Assembly: GCA_017533605.1 (NCBI GenBank)
Contig: JAFWKF010000001.1
Location: 1 to 64,000, forward strand
Reading direction: 5' to 3'
DNA: 64,000 nucleotides
Source of the DNA: Candidatus Saccharimonadota bacterium
GTDB taxonomy: Bacteria; Patescibacteriota; Saccharimonadia; Saccharimonadales; Saccharimonadaceae
Position 1 is the first letter of the stretch, and each line of letters starts with the position of its first letter. Both the position numbers and the translations under genes were made by a program. The notes beneath the pieces were generated by a model. It made no database searches and had not been told where the DNA came from. It worked only from the letters and a program-made list of their open reading frames with translations. Shown here piece by piece: positions 49,596 to 57,919 of the stretch.

Positions 49596-50098
49596 AGATT
49601 CATTATAGCATACATGGCGATGCCAGCGGCCACTGAAACATTAAAAGATTCTTTCTGGCCCCGCATGGGGATTTCTAAAAACAGATTGATTATATCATGG
49701 AGTGAATAATCTATACCATGGACTTCTTCGCCTAAAATTAAGATGACTTTATCTGATAGTTTTTGGGATAGTTTTGAGTCATTTAGGCTGATTATGCGGT
49801 CTGAGTTAAGATTATTTTCTAGTCCAATAATTTGCCAACCCTGTTTTTGGTAATTCATTAGCTCTGATTTTATATCATCGGACGCATAAATATCTAGTAA
49901 ATCTTCAGCTCCTAGAGCAGTTTTGTGAATCTCTTTGTCTAGCTTTTCTCTTAAATGTGGCAGAAGATTTTGGTCGTGAACTCTAGGGGTGTAGCCGGAA
50001 AAAATCACTTTTGCGATGCCTAGCCCTTCGGCAGTGCGCAAAATGGCGCCCACGTTATATGTAGATCTGATGTTGTCTAAAACTAAGAATAATTTCAT
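49592..50098 (-). CDS. SpoU/TrmH-family RNA 2'-O-methyltransferase
   Basis: 168 aa. SPOUT motifs: DNIRSTYNVGAILRTAEGLG (motif 1), ILGEEVHGID (motif 2) and IPMRGQKESFNVSVAAGIAM (motif 3), where the knot binds SAM. It lacks extra RNA-binding domains. It methylates a ribose in tRNA or rRNA; which one is not clear (TrmL or RlmB-like are both possible). The 4-bp overlaps place it in a leuS operon. Confidence 0.9.
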   Translation of the reverse strand: MKLFLVLDNIRSTYNVGAILRTAEGLGIAKVIFSGYTPRVHDQNLLPHLREKLDKEIHKTALGAEDLLDIYASDDIKSELMNYQKQGWQIIGLENNLNSDRIISLNDSKLSQKLSDKVILILGEEVHGIDYSLHDIINLFLEIPMRGQKESFNVSVAAGIAMYAIMNL

Positions 50099-52455
50099 AC
50101 TACAATATTCAGAAGTTTGGCGCGGGCGACAAAGATAGTCTTTTTGATGCCTTTTTCGGTAAATTTCTTGATTTTTTCGTCTTCTAAGGCCAGCTTGGTG
50201 ATTTTCTCTTCGTCTTTAAGGTCGTCTTGATCTATTGTGAGCTTGGCGCGAAGTTTGCCATTGACCTGGACCACAATTTCTACAGTATCAGAGATGAGAT
50301 ATTTGTCATCCCATTTTGGCCATTCGTCATCTACTGAGAAATTTTCTAACATTTCGGAGGCTAGGTGCGGAGCGAATGGCTTTAACAGTTTTGCGAGTGC
50401 GATGAGGTCGTCTTTAGTGGCGCCAGTTTTATAGAGTTCATTGACGTATTCCATTAAGGCGGAAACAGCAGTATTGAAACTGCAACGGTAGATGTCTTCG
50501 GTAACCTTCTTAATTGTGCGATTGCGCAAAGAACGAAGTGCGACATCACGACCATCTTCCTCGGACACGCTCAAGGGCGCTCGCCCAAGCTTACGGTCCT
50601 CGGAAGAGGTCGTTTCTGCCGCTTCAGACTTTCCACTAAAGCACAAATTCCAGCAGCGGTTGAGGAAGCGGTAGACGCCGCCGACAGAGCGGGGATCCCA
50701 AGAAGCATCAAATTCAATCGGGCCAATAAACATTTCGTAAGTACGGAGGGTGTCAGCACCATAGCCTTCATCTATTACATCTAGCGGGTCAATCACATTA
50801 CCTTTGCTTTTACTCATTTTTTTGCCATCCGGAGCATTGATATAACCGTGGTAAATCAGTTTTTTAATTGGTTCGCGGAATGGTAAATAACCTTCATCGG
50901 CGAAGAATTTACACCAAAAGCGAACGTACAAAAGGTGCGCCACGGCGTGGTCGGCGCCAACATAGATGTCGGTAGGTGCCCAGTAGGCAACGGCTTTTTC
51001 GTCCCAAGCGGCTTTATCGTCGTGAGGCGAAGTGTAGCGCCAGAGGTACCAGCTGGAGCAGGCGTAGCCGTCCAAGGTATCAGTTTCGCGAGTCATTTCC
51101 TCTAAATGAGTTTCGCCGGTCTTTGGATCAGTGACGGGAATCTCAACTTTAAGCCAATCTTTAGCTTTAGCGAGAGCTGAACGACCGGATTTGTCTGGCT
51201 GGTAATCTTTAATCTCTGGGAGAAGAACCGGAAGCTGGTCTTCGGGAATAGGGTGAGGATTTCCTTCTTTGTCGTAAGCGATTGGAATAGGGCAGCCCCA
51301 GTAACGCTGACGCGAAATCAGCCAATCGCGCATTTTATACATGGTTTTAGGGGTACCAAATTGATCGAAATCGCAAAGATCGGCCTCTACGATTGGTAAA
51401 TCAAACTTTTCGGCAAACTCGCGGTCGCGGTCGTCCATGGCTGGTACGGCCATAATAGCACCGGTGCCATAACCGGATAAAACATAGTCTGCTACCCAAA
51501 TAGGGATTTTTTCTTTAGTAGCGGGATTAATGGCGTAAGAACCCGTGAAAACGCCGGTTTTTTCTTTATTTTCTTGGCGTTCCACTTCGGACTTTAGAAG
51601 CGCGCTGGATTTATAGCGCATTACTTCGTCGCGAGTGTCATCATTTACTAAATAATCTAAACCTGGATATTCTGGAGCGACCACCATAAAGGTGGCGCCA
51701 TAAATAGTGTCCGGGCGGGTGGTAAAAACTGTAATCTTGCGACCGCCGGTGAGAGCAAAATCAATCTCCGCGCCAACACTTTTGCCAATCCAGTTTTTTT
51801 GCATGGTCTTGATTTTGTCTGGCCAGTTTAAGGCATCGATTTCGTCTAATAGTTCATCGGCGTACTCGGTAATCTTAAAGAACCACTGCTTCATCTTTTT
51901 CTTTTCAACTTCGTGACCGCAACGCCAGCATTTGCCGTTTTCAACTTGTTCGTTAGCTAAAACGGTTTGGTCTTCCGGGCACCACCACTGGTAAGATTCT
52001 TTTTGGTAGGCAAGGCCTTTTTTGTAGAGCTGAAGGAAACACCACTGAGTCCATTTGTAATAATTAGGATCTGAAGTATTTAGCTCCCTGTCCCAATCTA
52101 TGGCTAAGCCGAGGCGCTTGGCTTGGCGGCGGAAGTTAGAAGTGTTTTGTTCAGTTACTTCTTGCGGAGCAGTGCCAGTTTTAATGGCGTAGTTTTCAGC
52201 GGGAAGACCAAAAGTATCATAACCAAATGGACGAAGAACATTGAACCTTTGTTGCTCATAGAAACGAGTAAGGACATCTACGATGGTAAAATTGCGTACG
52301 TGGCCCACGTGTAGCCCCGCACCAGAGGGATACGGGAACATTTCTGCAATAAACATTTTAGGAACGTCTGGCTTCTCGGTGGCCTTATAAGGCTTTTCTT
52401 GTTCCCAAATTTTCTGCCATTTTTGTTCAATTTTTAGTGGTTCATATCTATCCAT
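50095..52455 (-). CDS. leuS: Leucine--tRNA ligase
   Basis: 786 aa. HIGH is HVGH in PSGAGLHVGHVRNFTI; KMSKS is intact (KKMSKSKGNVIDP). The zinc domain keeps CPEDQ...CWRCG, and the editing domain has VFTTRPDTIYGAT and GTGAIMAVPAMDDRD, so proofreading is likely. TATAAT lies 7 bases before the ATG, inside the glycosyltransferase 3' end. leuS leads leuS-trmH-grx. Confidence 0.97.
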   Translation of the reverse strand: MDRYEPLKIEQKWQKIWEQEKPYKATEKPDVPKMFIAEMFPYPSGAGLHVGHVRNFTIVDVLTRFYEQQRFNVLRPFGYDTFGLPAENYAIKTGTAPQEVTEQNTSNFRRQAKRLGLAIDWDRELNTSDPNYYKWTQWCFLQLYKKGLAYQKESYQWWCPEDQTVLANEQVENGKCWRCGHEVEKKKMKQWFFKITEYADELLDEIDALNWPDKIKTMQKNWIGKSVGAEIDFALTGGRKITVFTTRPDTIYGATFMVVAPEYPGLDYLVNDDTRDEVMRYKSSALLKSEVERQENKEKTGVFTGSYAINPATKEKIPIWVADYVLSGYGTGAIMAVPAMDDRDREFAEKFDLPIVEADLCDFDQFGTPKTMYKMRDWLISRQRYWGCPIPIAYDKEGNPHPIPEDQLPVLLPEIKDYQPDKSGRSALAKAKDWLKVEIPVTDPKTGETHLEEMTRETDTLDGYACSSWYLWRYTSPHDDKAAWDEKAVAYWAPTDIYVGADHAVAHLLYVRFWCKFFADEGYLPFREPIKKLIYHGYINAPDGKKMSKSKGNVIDPLDVIDEGYGADTLRTYEMFIGPIEFDASWDPRSVGGVYRFLNRCWNLCFSGKSEAAETTSSEDRKLGRAPLSVSEEDGRDVALRSLRNRTIKKVTEDIYRCSFNTAVSALMEYVNELYKTGATKDDLIALAKLLKPFAPHLASEMLENFSVDDEWPKWDDKYLISDTVEIVVQVNGKLRAKLTIDQDDLKDEEKITKLALEDEKIKKFTEKGIKKTIFVARAKLLNIVV

Positions 52456-52462
52456 AGAGATA

Positions 52463-52468
52463 ATTATA
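52463..52468 (-). promoter_or_regulatory. -10 element of leuS, near-leaderless
   Basis: TATAAT with 7 bases to the ATG at 52455. It overlaps the stop of the upstream glycosyltransferase gene. Confidence 0.6.
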
Positions 52469-53684
52469 ACAATTTTTGTACTTTTTTGTAAATATTGATG
52501 AAACGGTCCAGAGTAGTTTCAAAATCGTGCTCTTTGGCAATTTTGATGGAATTGGCACTAAATTTGGTGCGCAATTTGTCATCATTTAAGACAGTTTGGA
52601 GCGCGGATGAAATCTCCGAAACATTGCCTGGTTCACAGAGAAAACCGTTCTCGTCTGTAATGCAAACTTCGGATACGGCGCCCTTATCTACGGCAATCAG
52701 TGGCAGACCCGTAGCGGCGGCTTCAATTAGCACGATTCCCTGAGTTTCTATCTCGCTGGCGGTGGCAAAGACCCAACCGACTTTATATATTTCATACAAA
52801 TCTGGTGGCACAATGCGGCCAAGGAACTTGACGGAGCTATTAATACCTAAGGTTTTGACCTTTTTTTCTAGTCTAATTTTATCAACACCATCACCCACTA
52901 TTACTAAAAATGCGTCTGGTAAGGCAGTAAGAGTTTTATGAAAAGCATCAATTAAGGTACCGATCTTTTTCTCTGGGTCTACGCGTCCGACATATAAAAC
53001 AATGGGGCGGTCTTTAGGAATACCGTATTTTTTGTAAATCTCAGCGCTAGCGGTGCCGGGTTTAAAATTAGACAAATCTACGCCGTTTGACACGGCGGCA
53101 ACTGGAATATCTAGTGGATGGCTAGAAAGTAAATTATAAATAGCTTGTTTGGTGGGCATAGTAACAAAGTCGCTTTTACTTTGGCGATTTCTAAAATAAC
53201 TAGAAAGCAGGGCGTTGACTGGCCGGCGCACTAGTTTAGGGAGTTTTAGCGGCTCGGTCAAAACTTCTGGTTGATTATGCTCGGTAGTGACCACCGGAAT
53301 GTTGTTTTTGCGCGCGTATGAAACTACCGAAAGGCCAATCGGGTCAGAGACTTGTACATGAACCACATCAGGCTGAAACTCATCTAAGATTTTTTTGATT
53401 TCTGGCTGTGGAAAAACTGATACTTTAAAACCATGTTTAAAGAACAGACGTTTTTTCTTAGGCACGGAATGGATTTGGTCTGGATAAACTTTGGCCTCAA
53501 TAGACTTTAAATAGTTTACTTTTACGCCGTCTTCATCGCTAATATGATTTTTCTTGGTTTGGCTAGGAGTCAAAACCAAAACTTCGTGACCGCGGCGAGC
53601 AAGTCCCATAGCTAAATTATGTGAAAAAACCGCCACTCCGTTAATCATTGGATAGTAAACTGCGGTGGCGATGACAATTTTCAT
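52464..53684 (-). CDS. GT4 glycosyltransferase, glycolipid-synthase type
   Basis: 406 aa, GT-B. MKIVIATAVYYPMINGVAVF, HVQVSDPIGLSVVSYARKN, LYVGRVDPEKKIGTLIDAF and the E-x7-E motif in SEIETQGIVLIEAAATGLP. The YYPMINGVAV start and the TTEHNQPE segment are like monoglucosyl-diacylglycerol synthases and related alpha-glycosyltransferases. No TM helix is seen, so it is probably membrane-associated through basic patches such as KKKRLFFKHGFK. It is 8 bases after the S41 gene and likely co-transcribed. Confidence 0.82.
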   Translation of the reverse strand: MKIVIATAVYYPMINGVAVFSHNLAMGLARRGHEVLVLTPSQTKKNHISDEDGVKVNYLKSIEAKVYPDQIHSVPKKKRLFFKHGFKVSVFPQPEIKKILDEFQPDVVHVQVSDPIGLSVVSYARKNNIPVVTTEHNQPEVLTEPLKLPKLVRRPVNALLSSYFRNRQSKSDFVTMPTKQAIYNLLSSHPLDIPVAAVSNGVDLSNFKPGTASAEIYKKYGIPKDRPIVLYVGRVDPEKKIGTLIDAFHKTLTALPDAFLVIVGDGVDKIRLEKKVKTLGINSSVKFLGRIVPPDLYEIYKVGWVFATASEIETQGIVLIEAAATGLPLIAVDKGAVSEVCITDENGFLCEPGNVSEISSALQTVLNDDKLRTKFSANSIKIAKEHDFETTLDRFINIYKKVQKLL

Positions 53685-53692
53685 AAATCTCC

Positions 53693-54886
53693 TTAAAGTG
53701 ATTTGGCTTTATCCATTTGAGGATCTTTCATACTATTAATATCTTCGTAAGTGCGTTCAACTTTAATGTCTGGAGCAATACCCTCGCCACTAATGGAGCG
53801 GTCTTTAGGTGTATACCACTCTGCGGTAGTAACTTTAAGCACGGTGCCGTTTGATAAATTATAGAGATTCTGGACAACGCCTTTGCCGTAGGTGGGCTCG
53901 CCAACAATGGTGGCTTTTTCGTAATCTTGTAAGGCGCCAGCGACGATTTCGGAAGCAGAGGCTGAAGAACCATTTACTAAAACTACGGTTTTCATATCTT
54001 TTAAAATGGCTTTGCCAGAACTAGAACTGGTAGTAGAATCACCAAAATGTTTGGATTTTTGAGTAAAGATAGGTTGGTCATCAAACCAGAGACTGAGCAA
54101 ATCTTTAGCCGCCGCCACATAACCACCGCCATTACCACGAAGATCTAAAATAACTTTTTTAATACCTTTGTCGCTAAATTTCTTAGCAAAATCTTGCACC
54201 ATCGTGCCAGTATCTTCATCAAAACGGGTGACAGTAACGATAGCTGTGGAGCCATCATATTTGACATAGGCCGAAACGTTATTAATAGTTTCGCGTTTCA
54301 TGGTGAAAGTCTTTTCTTTGCCATCGCGGACAATTGTAACGGTAACCTCAGTACCAGCTTCACCACGGGTACGCTTGGCAATTTCATCGGTAGATAGCTT
54401 ATAAACATCTTCGCCGTCAATTTTATAAAAAATATCACCTGCTAAAATACCGGCCCTTTCGGCAGGATTGTCTGGGAGAGTACGCAAAACTCTAGTGTAG
54501 CCATCGCGCAGACCGATTTCTACGCCGATGCCGGAACCGACATTGCCGTGAAGATCATCGTAAAAATCTGAAGTTTCTTCAGAGTCCATATAGACTGTGT
54601 AAACATCGCCAAGTGCTTCAGTAAGACCCTTTTTGGCGCCTTCAATGACTTTTTCTTCGTCAATTTCGCCATTGTATGTGTTGGCGAGTTTATTATAAAC
54701 CTCGTTTAAGGATGACCAGTTAATATTTGAGCTATAGTCGGTGTCTAGGCCAAGATATGGAGCAAAACCAGCGAACCAGTTGTTCCAGTTGGCACCAATT
54801 ACGCCGCCGATTATGGCCAAAACTGCGCCAATAATAATAGCGCTGCTTAAATTAACCTTTTTCTCTTTCCACTCTTGCTTATCCAT
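53693..54886 (-). CDS. S41 C-terminal processing protease (CtpA-like)
   Basis: 397 aa. A membrane anchor (about 14-35), then a PDZ domain (about 110-190, LPDNPAERAGILAGDIFYKI) and the protease core: LRGNGGGYVAAAKDLLSLW, catalytic Ser in VNGSSASASEIVAG and Lys in TYGKGVVQNL. It would trim extracytoplasmic proteins, perhaps the adjacent CHAP hydrolase. The mRNA should be leaderless, with TATAAT six bases from the ATG. Confidence 0.93.
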   Translation of the reverse strand: MDKQEWKEKKVNLSSAIIIGAVLAIIGGVIGANWNNWFAGFAPYLGLDTDYSSNINWSSLNEVYNKLANTYNGEIDEEKVIEGAKKGLTEALGDVYTVYMDSEETSDFYDDLHGNVGSGIGVEIGLRDGYTRVLRTLPDNPAERAGILAGDIFYKIDGEDVYKLSTDEIAKRTRGEAGTEVTVTIVRDGKEKTFTMKRETINNVSAYVKYDGSTAIVTVTRFDEDTGTMVQDFAKKFSDKGIKKVILDLRGNGGGYVAAAKDLLSLWFDDQPIFTQKSKHFGDSTTSSSSGKAILKDMKTVVLVNGSSASASEIVAGALQDYEKATIVGEPTYGKGVVQNLYNLSNGTVLKVTTAEWYTPKDRSISGEGIAPDIKVERTYEDINSMKDPQMDKAKSL

Positions 54887-54892
54887 TGTTTA

Positions 54893-54903
54893 ATTATAGC
54901 ACA
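54893..54903 (-). promoter_or_regulatory. TGTGCTATAAT promoter of the S41 gene
   Basis: -10 TATAAT (54893-54898) is exactly 6 bases from the ATG at 54886. Confidence 0.75.
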
Positions 54904-54905
54904 AA

Positions 54906-56087
54906 TTAGTGTAGGTGAATGAAATTGTACTGCCACACTTCGCCAGCTGGAATAGTGCGGGCGCCGAAGTCGCCATAGTGGGAATTGCCAGAATATAGAT
55001 ATGTAGCATAGGAGTTGTTGTATTCAGTAACATTGATTGAACCATCACCATTCACACTTTCTACCCAAAAGACGTGACCGTAAGGATAGCCATCAACTTG
55101 ACCAATGGTACTTGGAGCAGGATCCTTGTCTACTGTGTAGCCAGCGGCACGAGCGCCATCATCCCAAGAATAGGCGTTGCCCCAAGCAGCAGCTACACCG
55201 TAAGCTTCGTAAGCTTTCCAACCGGCATAGCTAACACATTCACAGACATAGCCACCAATTTTATGCCAACCATAGGCATCTTCCCAATAAGTAATATAGG
55301 CGTCCTGGCGAGATGGGCAATCACCTTGCCATGGGTAAGTATTGGCGCCAGAATAAGCGCTACCATGGTACAACTCTGGGTGAGCTTCCTGTTCGGCGCG
55401 TTCGGCTTCGCGCTGAGCCTCTATTGCAGCTTTAGCTACTTCGGCATAGGCCTCGGCATCATTTTCATATTTTTCTACTAGGGCTTGTTGTTCGTTGCGT
55501 TTGCCGACCAGTTCTTGCCTGGCAACTTTTTGCTGGTCTAAGAGCTCTTCTACCTCGGCCTTGGCGGCTTCTAAAGCTAGTTTGTCTTCTTTAACTTTAG
55601 TGGCAGAAGCGCTGATTTGTTCCTTAACGACTTCTTCGCGGGCAGCTTTTTCGGCAAGGTCAGAAATAGAAGTAGAGCCGGCTAAAATTTGAATTGGTTC
55701 GGCGTCGGATTCAAAATGCATGTTAACTAATAGTTCAGCTAAAGCTTCTTGTTCTTCTTGGAGTTTTGCTTCGGTTTCGGCAATTTGCTTCTTCAAAGCT
55801 TTAACCTCAGCTTCGGTTTCGGCAATTTCGGCCTCTTTTTTAGCGATTTCAGCGGTAAGCTCGCTGACTTTTGCCTGGTAGGCGTTGGCTGTTCTGGCAG
55901 CGTTAGCGGCATTTTTGTTAGCTTCTTGTTCTTTGGCTACAGCAGCACGACAAGCGGCAGAGTTTTGGCAAGCTTTAGAAATTGCATCAGCTTTGCTACC
56001 GTTAAAGATAACACTAAAAATTGGCACAGCAACTAATACTATGATGATTAGGAGGATGATGGTTAGTTTTTTATTTTTGTCTACCAT
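54906..56087 (-). CDS. PcsB-like CHAP peptidoglycan hydrolase with coiled coil
   Basis: 393 aa. A signal or anchor helix (about 8-27), a long coiled coil (about 38-235, heptads in VSELTAEIAKKEAEIAETEA and KAELSA-like repeats), then a CHAP domain: Cys in CECVSYAGWKAYE, His in YGHVFWVESVNGDG and Asn in VTEYNNSYATY. The layout matches PcsB/CwlO-type hydrolases that FtsEX switches on. It is 21 bases after ftsX and has a leaderless-type promoter. Confidence 0.92.
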   Translation of the reverse strand: MVDKNKKLTIILLIIIVLVAVPIFSVIFNGSKADAISKACQNSAACRAAVAKEQEANKNAANAARTANAYQAKVSELTAEIAKKEAEIAETEAEVKALKKQIAETEAKLQEEQEALAELLVNMHFESDAEPIQILAGSTSISDLAEKAAREEVVKEQISASATKVKEDKLALEAAKAEVEELLDQQKVARQELVGKRNEQQALVEKYENDAEAYAEVAKAAIEAQREAERAEQEAHPELYHGSAYSGANTYPWQGDCPSRQDAYITYWEDAYGWHKIGGYVCECVSYAGWKAYEAYGVAAAWGNAYSWDDGARAAGYTVDKDPAPSTIGQVDGYPYGHVFWVESVNGDGSINVTEYNNSYATYLYSGNSHYGDFGARTIPAGEVWQYNFIHLH

Positions 56088-56093
56088 AGTATT

Positions 56094-56099
56094 ATTATA
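56094..56099 (-). promoter_or_regulatory. Leaderless -10 of the CHAP hydrolase
   Basis: TATAAT with 6 bases to the ATG at 56087; it is inside the space after ftsX. Confidence 0.7.
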
Positions 56100-56108
56100 C
56101 CATAAAGC

Positions 56109-57134
56109 TTATGTTTTATGCAAGTATTTTGAGACCGCCAGCCTTGCCGAAATCCGACCAATAATGATACCGGCAAGAATAAAGGCTAGAAATACCAAAA
56201 TGAGTTTATTTGAATCTAGAACGTTGTTAATGCTAGTAACATCAATACCGTAATTAATGAGTTTAGGCGACAAGAACTTGAAGCCAAAGTATGAAGCGGT
56301 GCCGGCGATAAGCCCAGCAATAATACCGCAAATTTCTGCTTCTACTAGGAACGGTCCACGGATGAAGCCTTTATCCGCACCAACCAATTTCATCATGTAA
56401 ATTTCTTCGCGGCGGGAGAAGATTGCCATCCTAATAGTTGAAAAGATAATAAGAATGGAAATGACCAGAAACACTACTGCCAGAATAATACCACCGGTAC
56501 GGGCAATTCTAGCCCAAGAAGTAATAGTGGCAATTTCGGCCCGATTGACGTCGTAGGTAGGAGCCTTTTCTTTGTCGGTGTAGGCGCGGAATAATTCGTT
56601 TTCTTCTACCATAGTCTTGATACTATCAAGATTATCTACATCGTAGACCTTAATGCGCATGGTAGCCTGCATTTTATCAATCATCATTTTAGTCATGTCG
56701 TCATCAAGAATCTCTAGAATCTCGTCACTAGTGGCGTTTTCTTCTAGGAACTTGGCATATTCTTCTTCGGAAGTGGAAGTCTCTACAGATTTGATATTTG
56801 GATCAGTCTTGATAGTTTCAGTAAGTTCTACTAGTTTCTCGGCGGTAGTGTTAGGCTTAAAGTAAATCGTAATATCAATTTTGTCTTTCATGAGTTCGGC
56901 TGTGTTAGTTAAAATCACACTAGCTACAACCGTAACAAATAAAATGATGAGAGTAATAGCCATTACAGCAGTAGCGGCTGAAGACAACCAAATATTGCGA
57001 CCAAACCCTTTAGTACCATACTTAACCACGCGCGCCTTTTCACGAATGATGTGGCGGTTGCGGTTTTTTTGCATAGTCTTTAAGCCTTTTTTGGAGACTT
57101 TTTTGAGTTTTTTATCGTTCTCTGCATTCGTCAT
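56109..57134 (-). CDS. ftsX: Cell division protein FtsX
   Basis: 341 aa, four membrane helices (about 50-78, 215-238, 265-285, 310-330). A large outer loop (80-210) has IDITIYFKPNTTAEKLVELT and EELFRAYTDKE-like segments and is the part that binds the hydrolase. RREEIYMMKLVGADKGFIRG is conserved. It overlaps ftsE by 4 bp. With FtsE it links ATP use to peptidoglycan cleavage at division. Confidence 0.95.
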   Translation of the reverse strand: MTNAENDKKLKKVSKKGLKTMQKNRNRHIIREKARVVKYGTKGFGRNIWLSSAATAVMAITLIILFVTVVASVILTNTAELMKDKIDITIYFKPNTTAEKLVELTETIKTDPNIKSVETSTSEEEYAKFLEENATSDEILEILDDDMTKMMIDKMQATMRIKVYDVDNLDSIKTMVEENELFRAYTDKEKAPTYDVNRAEIATITSWARIARTGGIILAVVFLVISILIIFSTIRMAIFSRREEIYMMKLVGADKGFIRGPFLVEAEICGIIAGLIAGTASYFGFKFLSPKLINYGIDVTSINNVLDSNKLILVFLAFILAGIIIGRISARLAVSKYLHKT

Positions 57135-57898
57135 TGTACTAGTTTCCTTTTAGGTTTTAAGGCGTGACCGGGAGTTTGGACGGCACGGGTGGCTTTAGGA
57201 ACTGGCGTCTCATCAAGATTATAAATACCATTATTCTTTTGATCGTTGACAATTTTGCCATGCTTCATAGTGATGACACGCTTTTGCAAAGTGTTAACAA
57301 CGTTTTCGTTATGAGTAGTAACTAAAATAGTGGTGCCAAAATCATTAATCTTTTTGAGTAGGTCAATGATTTCTTTAGTAGTGAGTTTATCAAGGTTCGC
57401 AGTAGGCTCATCAGCAATTAGAATCTTAGGCTGGCGAGCGACCGAGCGAGCAATTGAAACGCGCTGTTGCTGACCACCGGAGAGTTGGTGTGGAAATTTC
57501 TTGGCTTGAGCAGACAAATCTACTAGTTCTAGGACTTTAGGAACGGTTTTGCGAATTTCCTTGCCGCTCATACCGGCAATTTCTAGGGCAAAGGCGACGT
57601 TTTCATAAACTGTACGGCGAGGCAAGAGTTTAAAATCCTGGAATACTACACCAAGTCGGCGGCGATAGCTAGGAATGTGACGTTTTTTAACGTAATCTAG
57701 GTCAATGCCACCGATGATAATCTTGCCAGAGTCGGGGTTTTCTTCTTTGGTAATCATTTTCATGAGTGTGGATTTGCCGGCACCGGATTTACCTACTAAA
57801 AAAACAAATTCGTTTGGTTCAATATGCAGAGAAACAGAATCAAGAGCTGGCTCAGTGTCACCAGGATAAGTTTTAGTTACCGAGTCAAGTAAAATCAT
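57131..57898 (-). CDS. ftsE: Cell division ATP-binding protein FtsE
   Basis: 255 aa. Walker A GKSGAGKSTLMK, Q-loop VVFQDFKLLPRRTV, signature LSGGQQQRVSIARS, Walker B ILIADEPTANLD and the H-loop VTTHNENVV are complete. The last ~35 residues (Lys/Pro-rich) extend past the core. TATTAT is 6 bases before the ATG. Confidence 0.96.
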   Translation of the reverse strand: MILLDSVTKTYPGDTEPALDSVSLHIEPNEFVFLVGKSGAGKSTLMKMITKEENPDSGKIIIGGIDLDYVKKRHIPSYRRRLGVVFQDFKLLPRRTVYENVAFALEIAGMSGKEIRKTVPKVLELVDLSAQAKKFPHQLSGGQQQRVSIARSVARQPKILIADEPTANLDKLTTKEIIDLLKKINDFGTTILVTTHNENVVNTLQKRVITMKHGKIVNDQKNNGIYNLDETPVPKATRAVQTPGHALKPKRKLVQ

Positions 57899-57904
57899 AC
57901 TATA

Positions 57905-57910
57905 ATAATA
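57905..57910 (-). promoter_or_regulatory. Leaderless -10 of ftsE
   Basis: TATTAT preceded by TATGC, 6 bases from the ATG at 57898. It starts the ftsE-ftsX-CHAP-S41-GT4 block. Confidence 0.55.
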
Positions 57911-57919
57911 GCATAAGTT

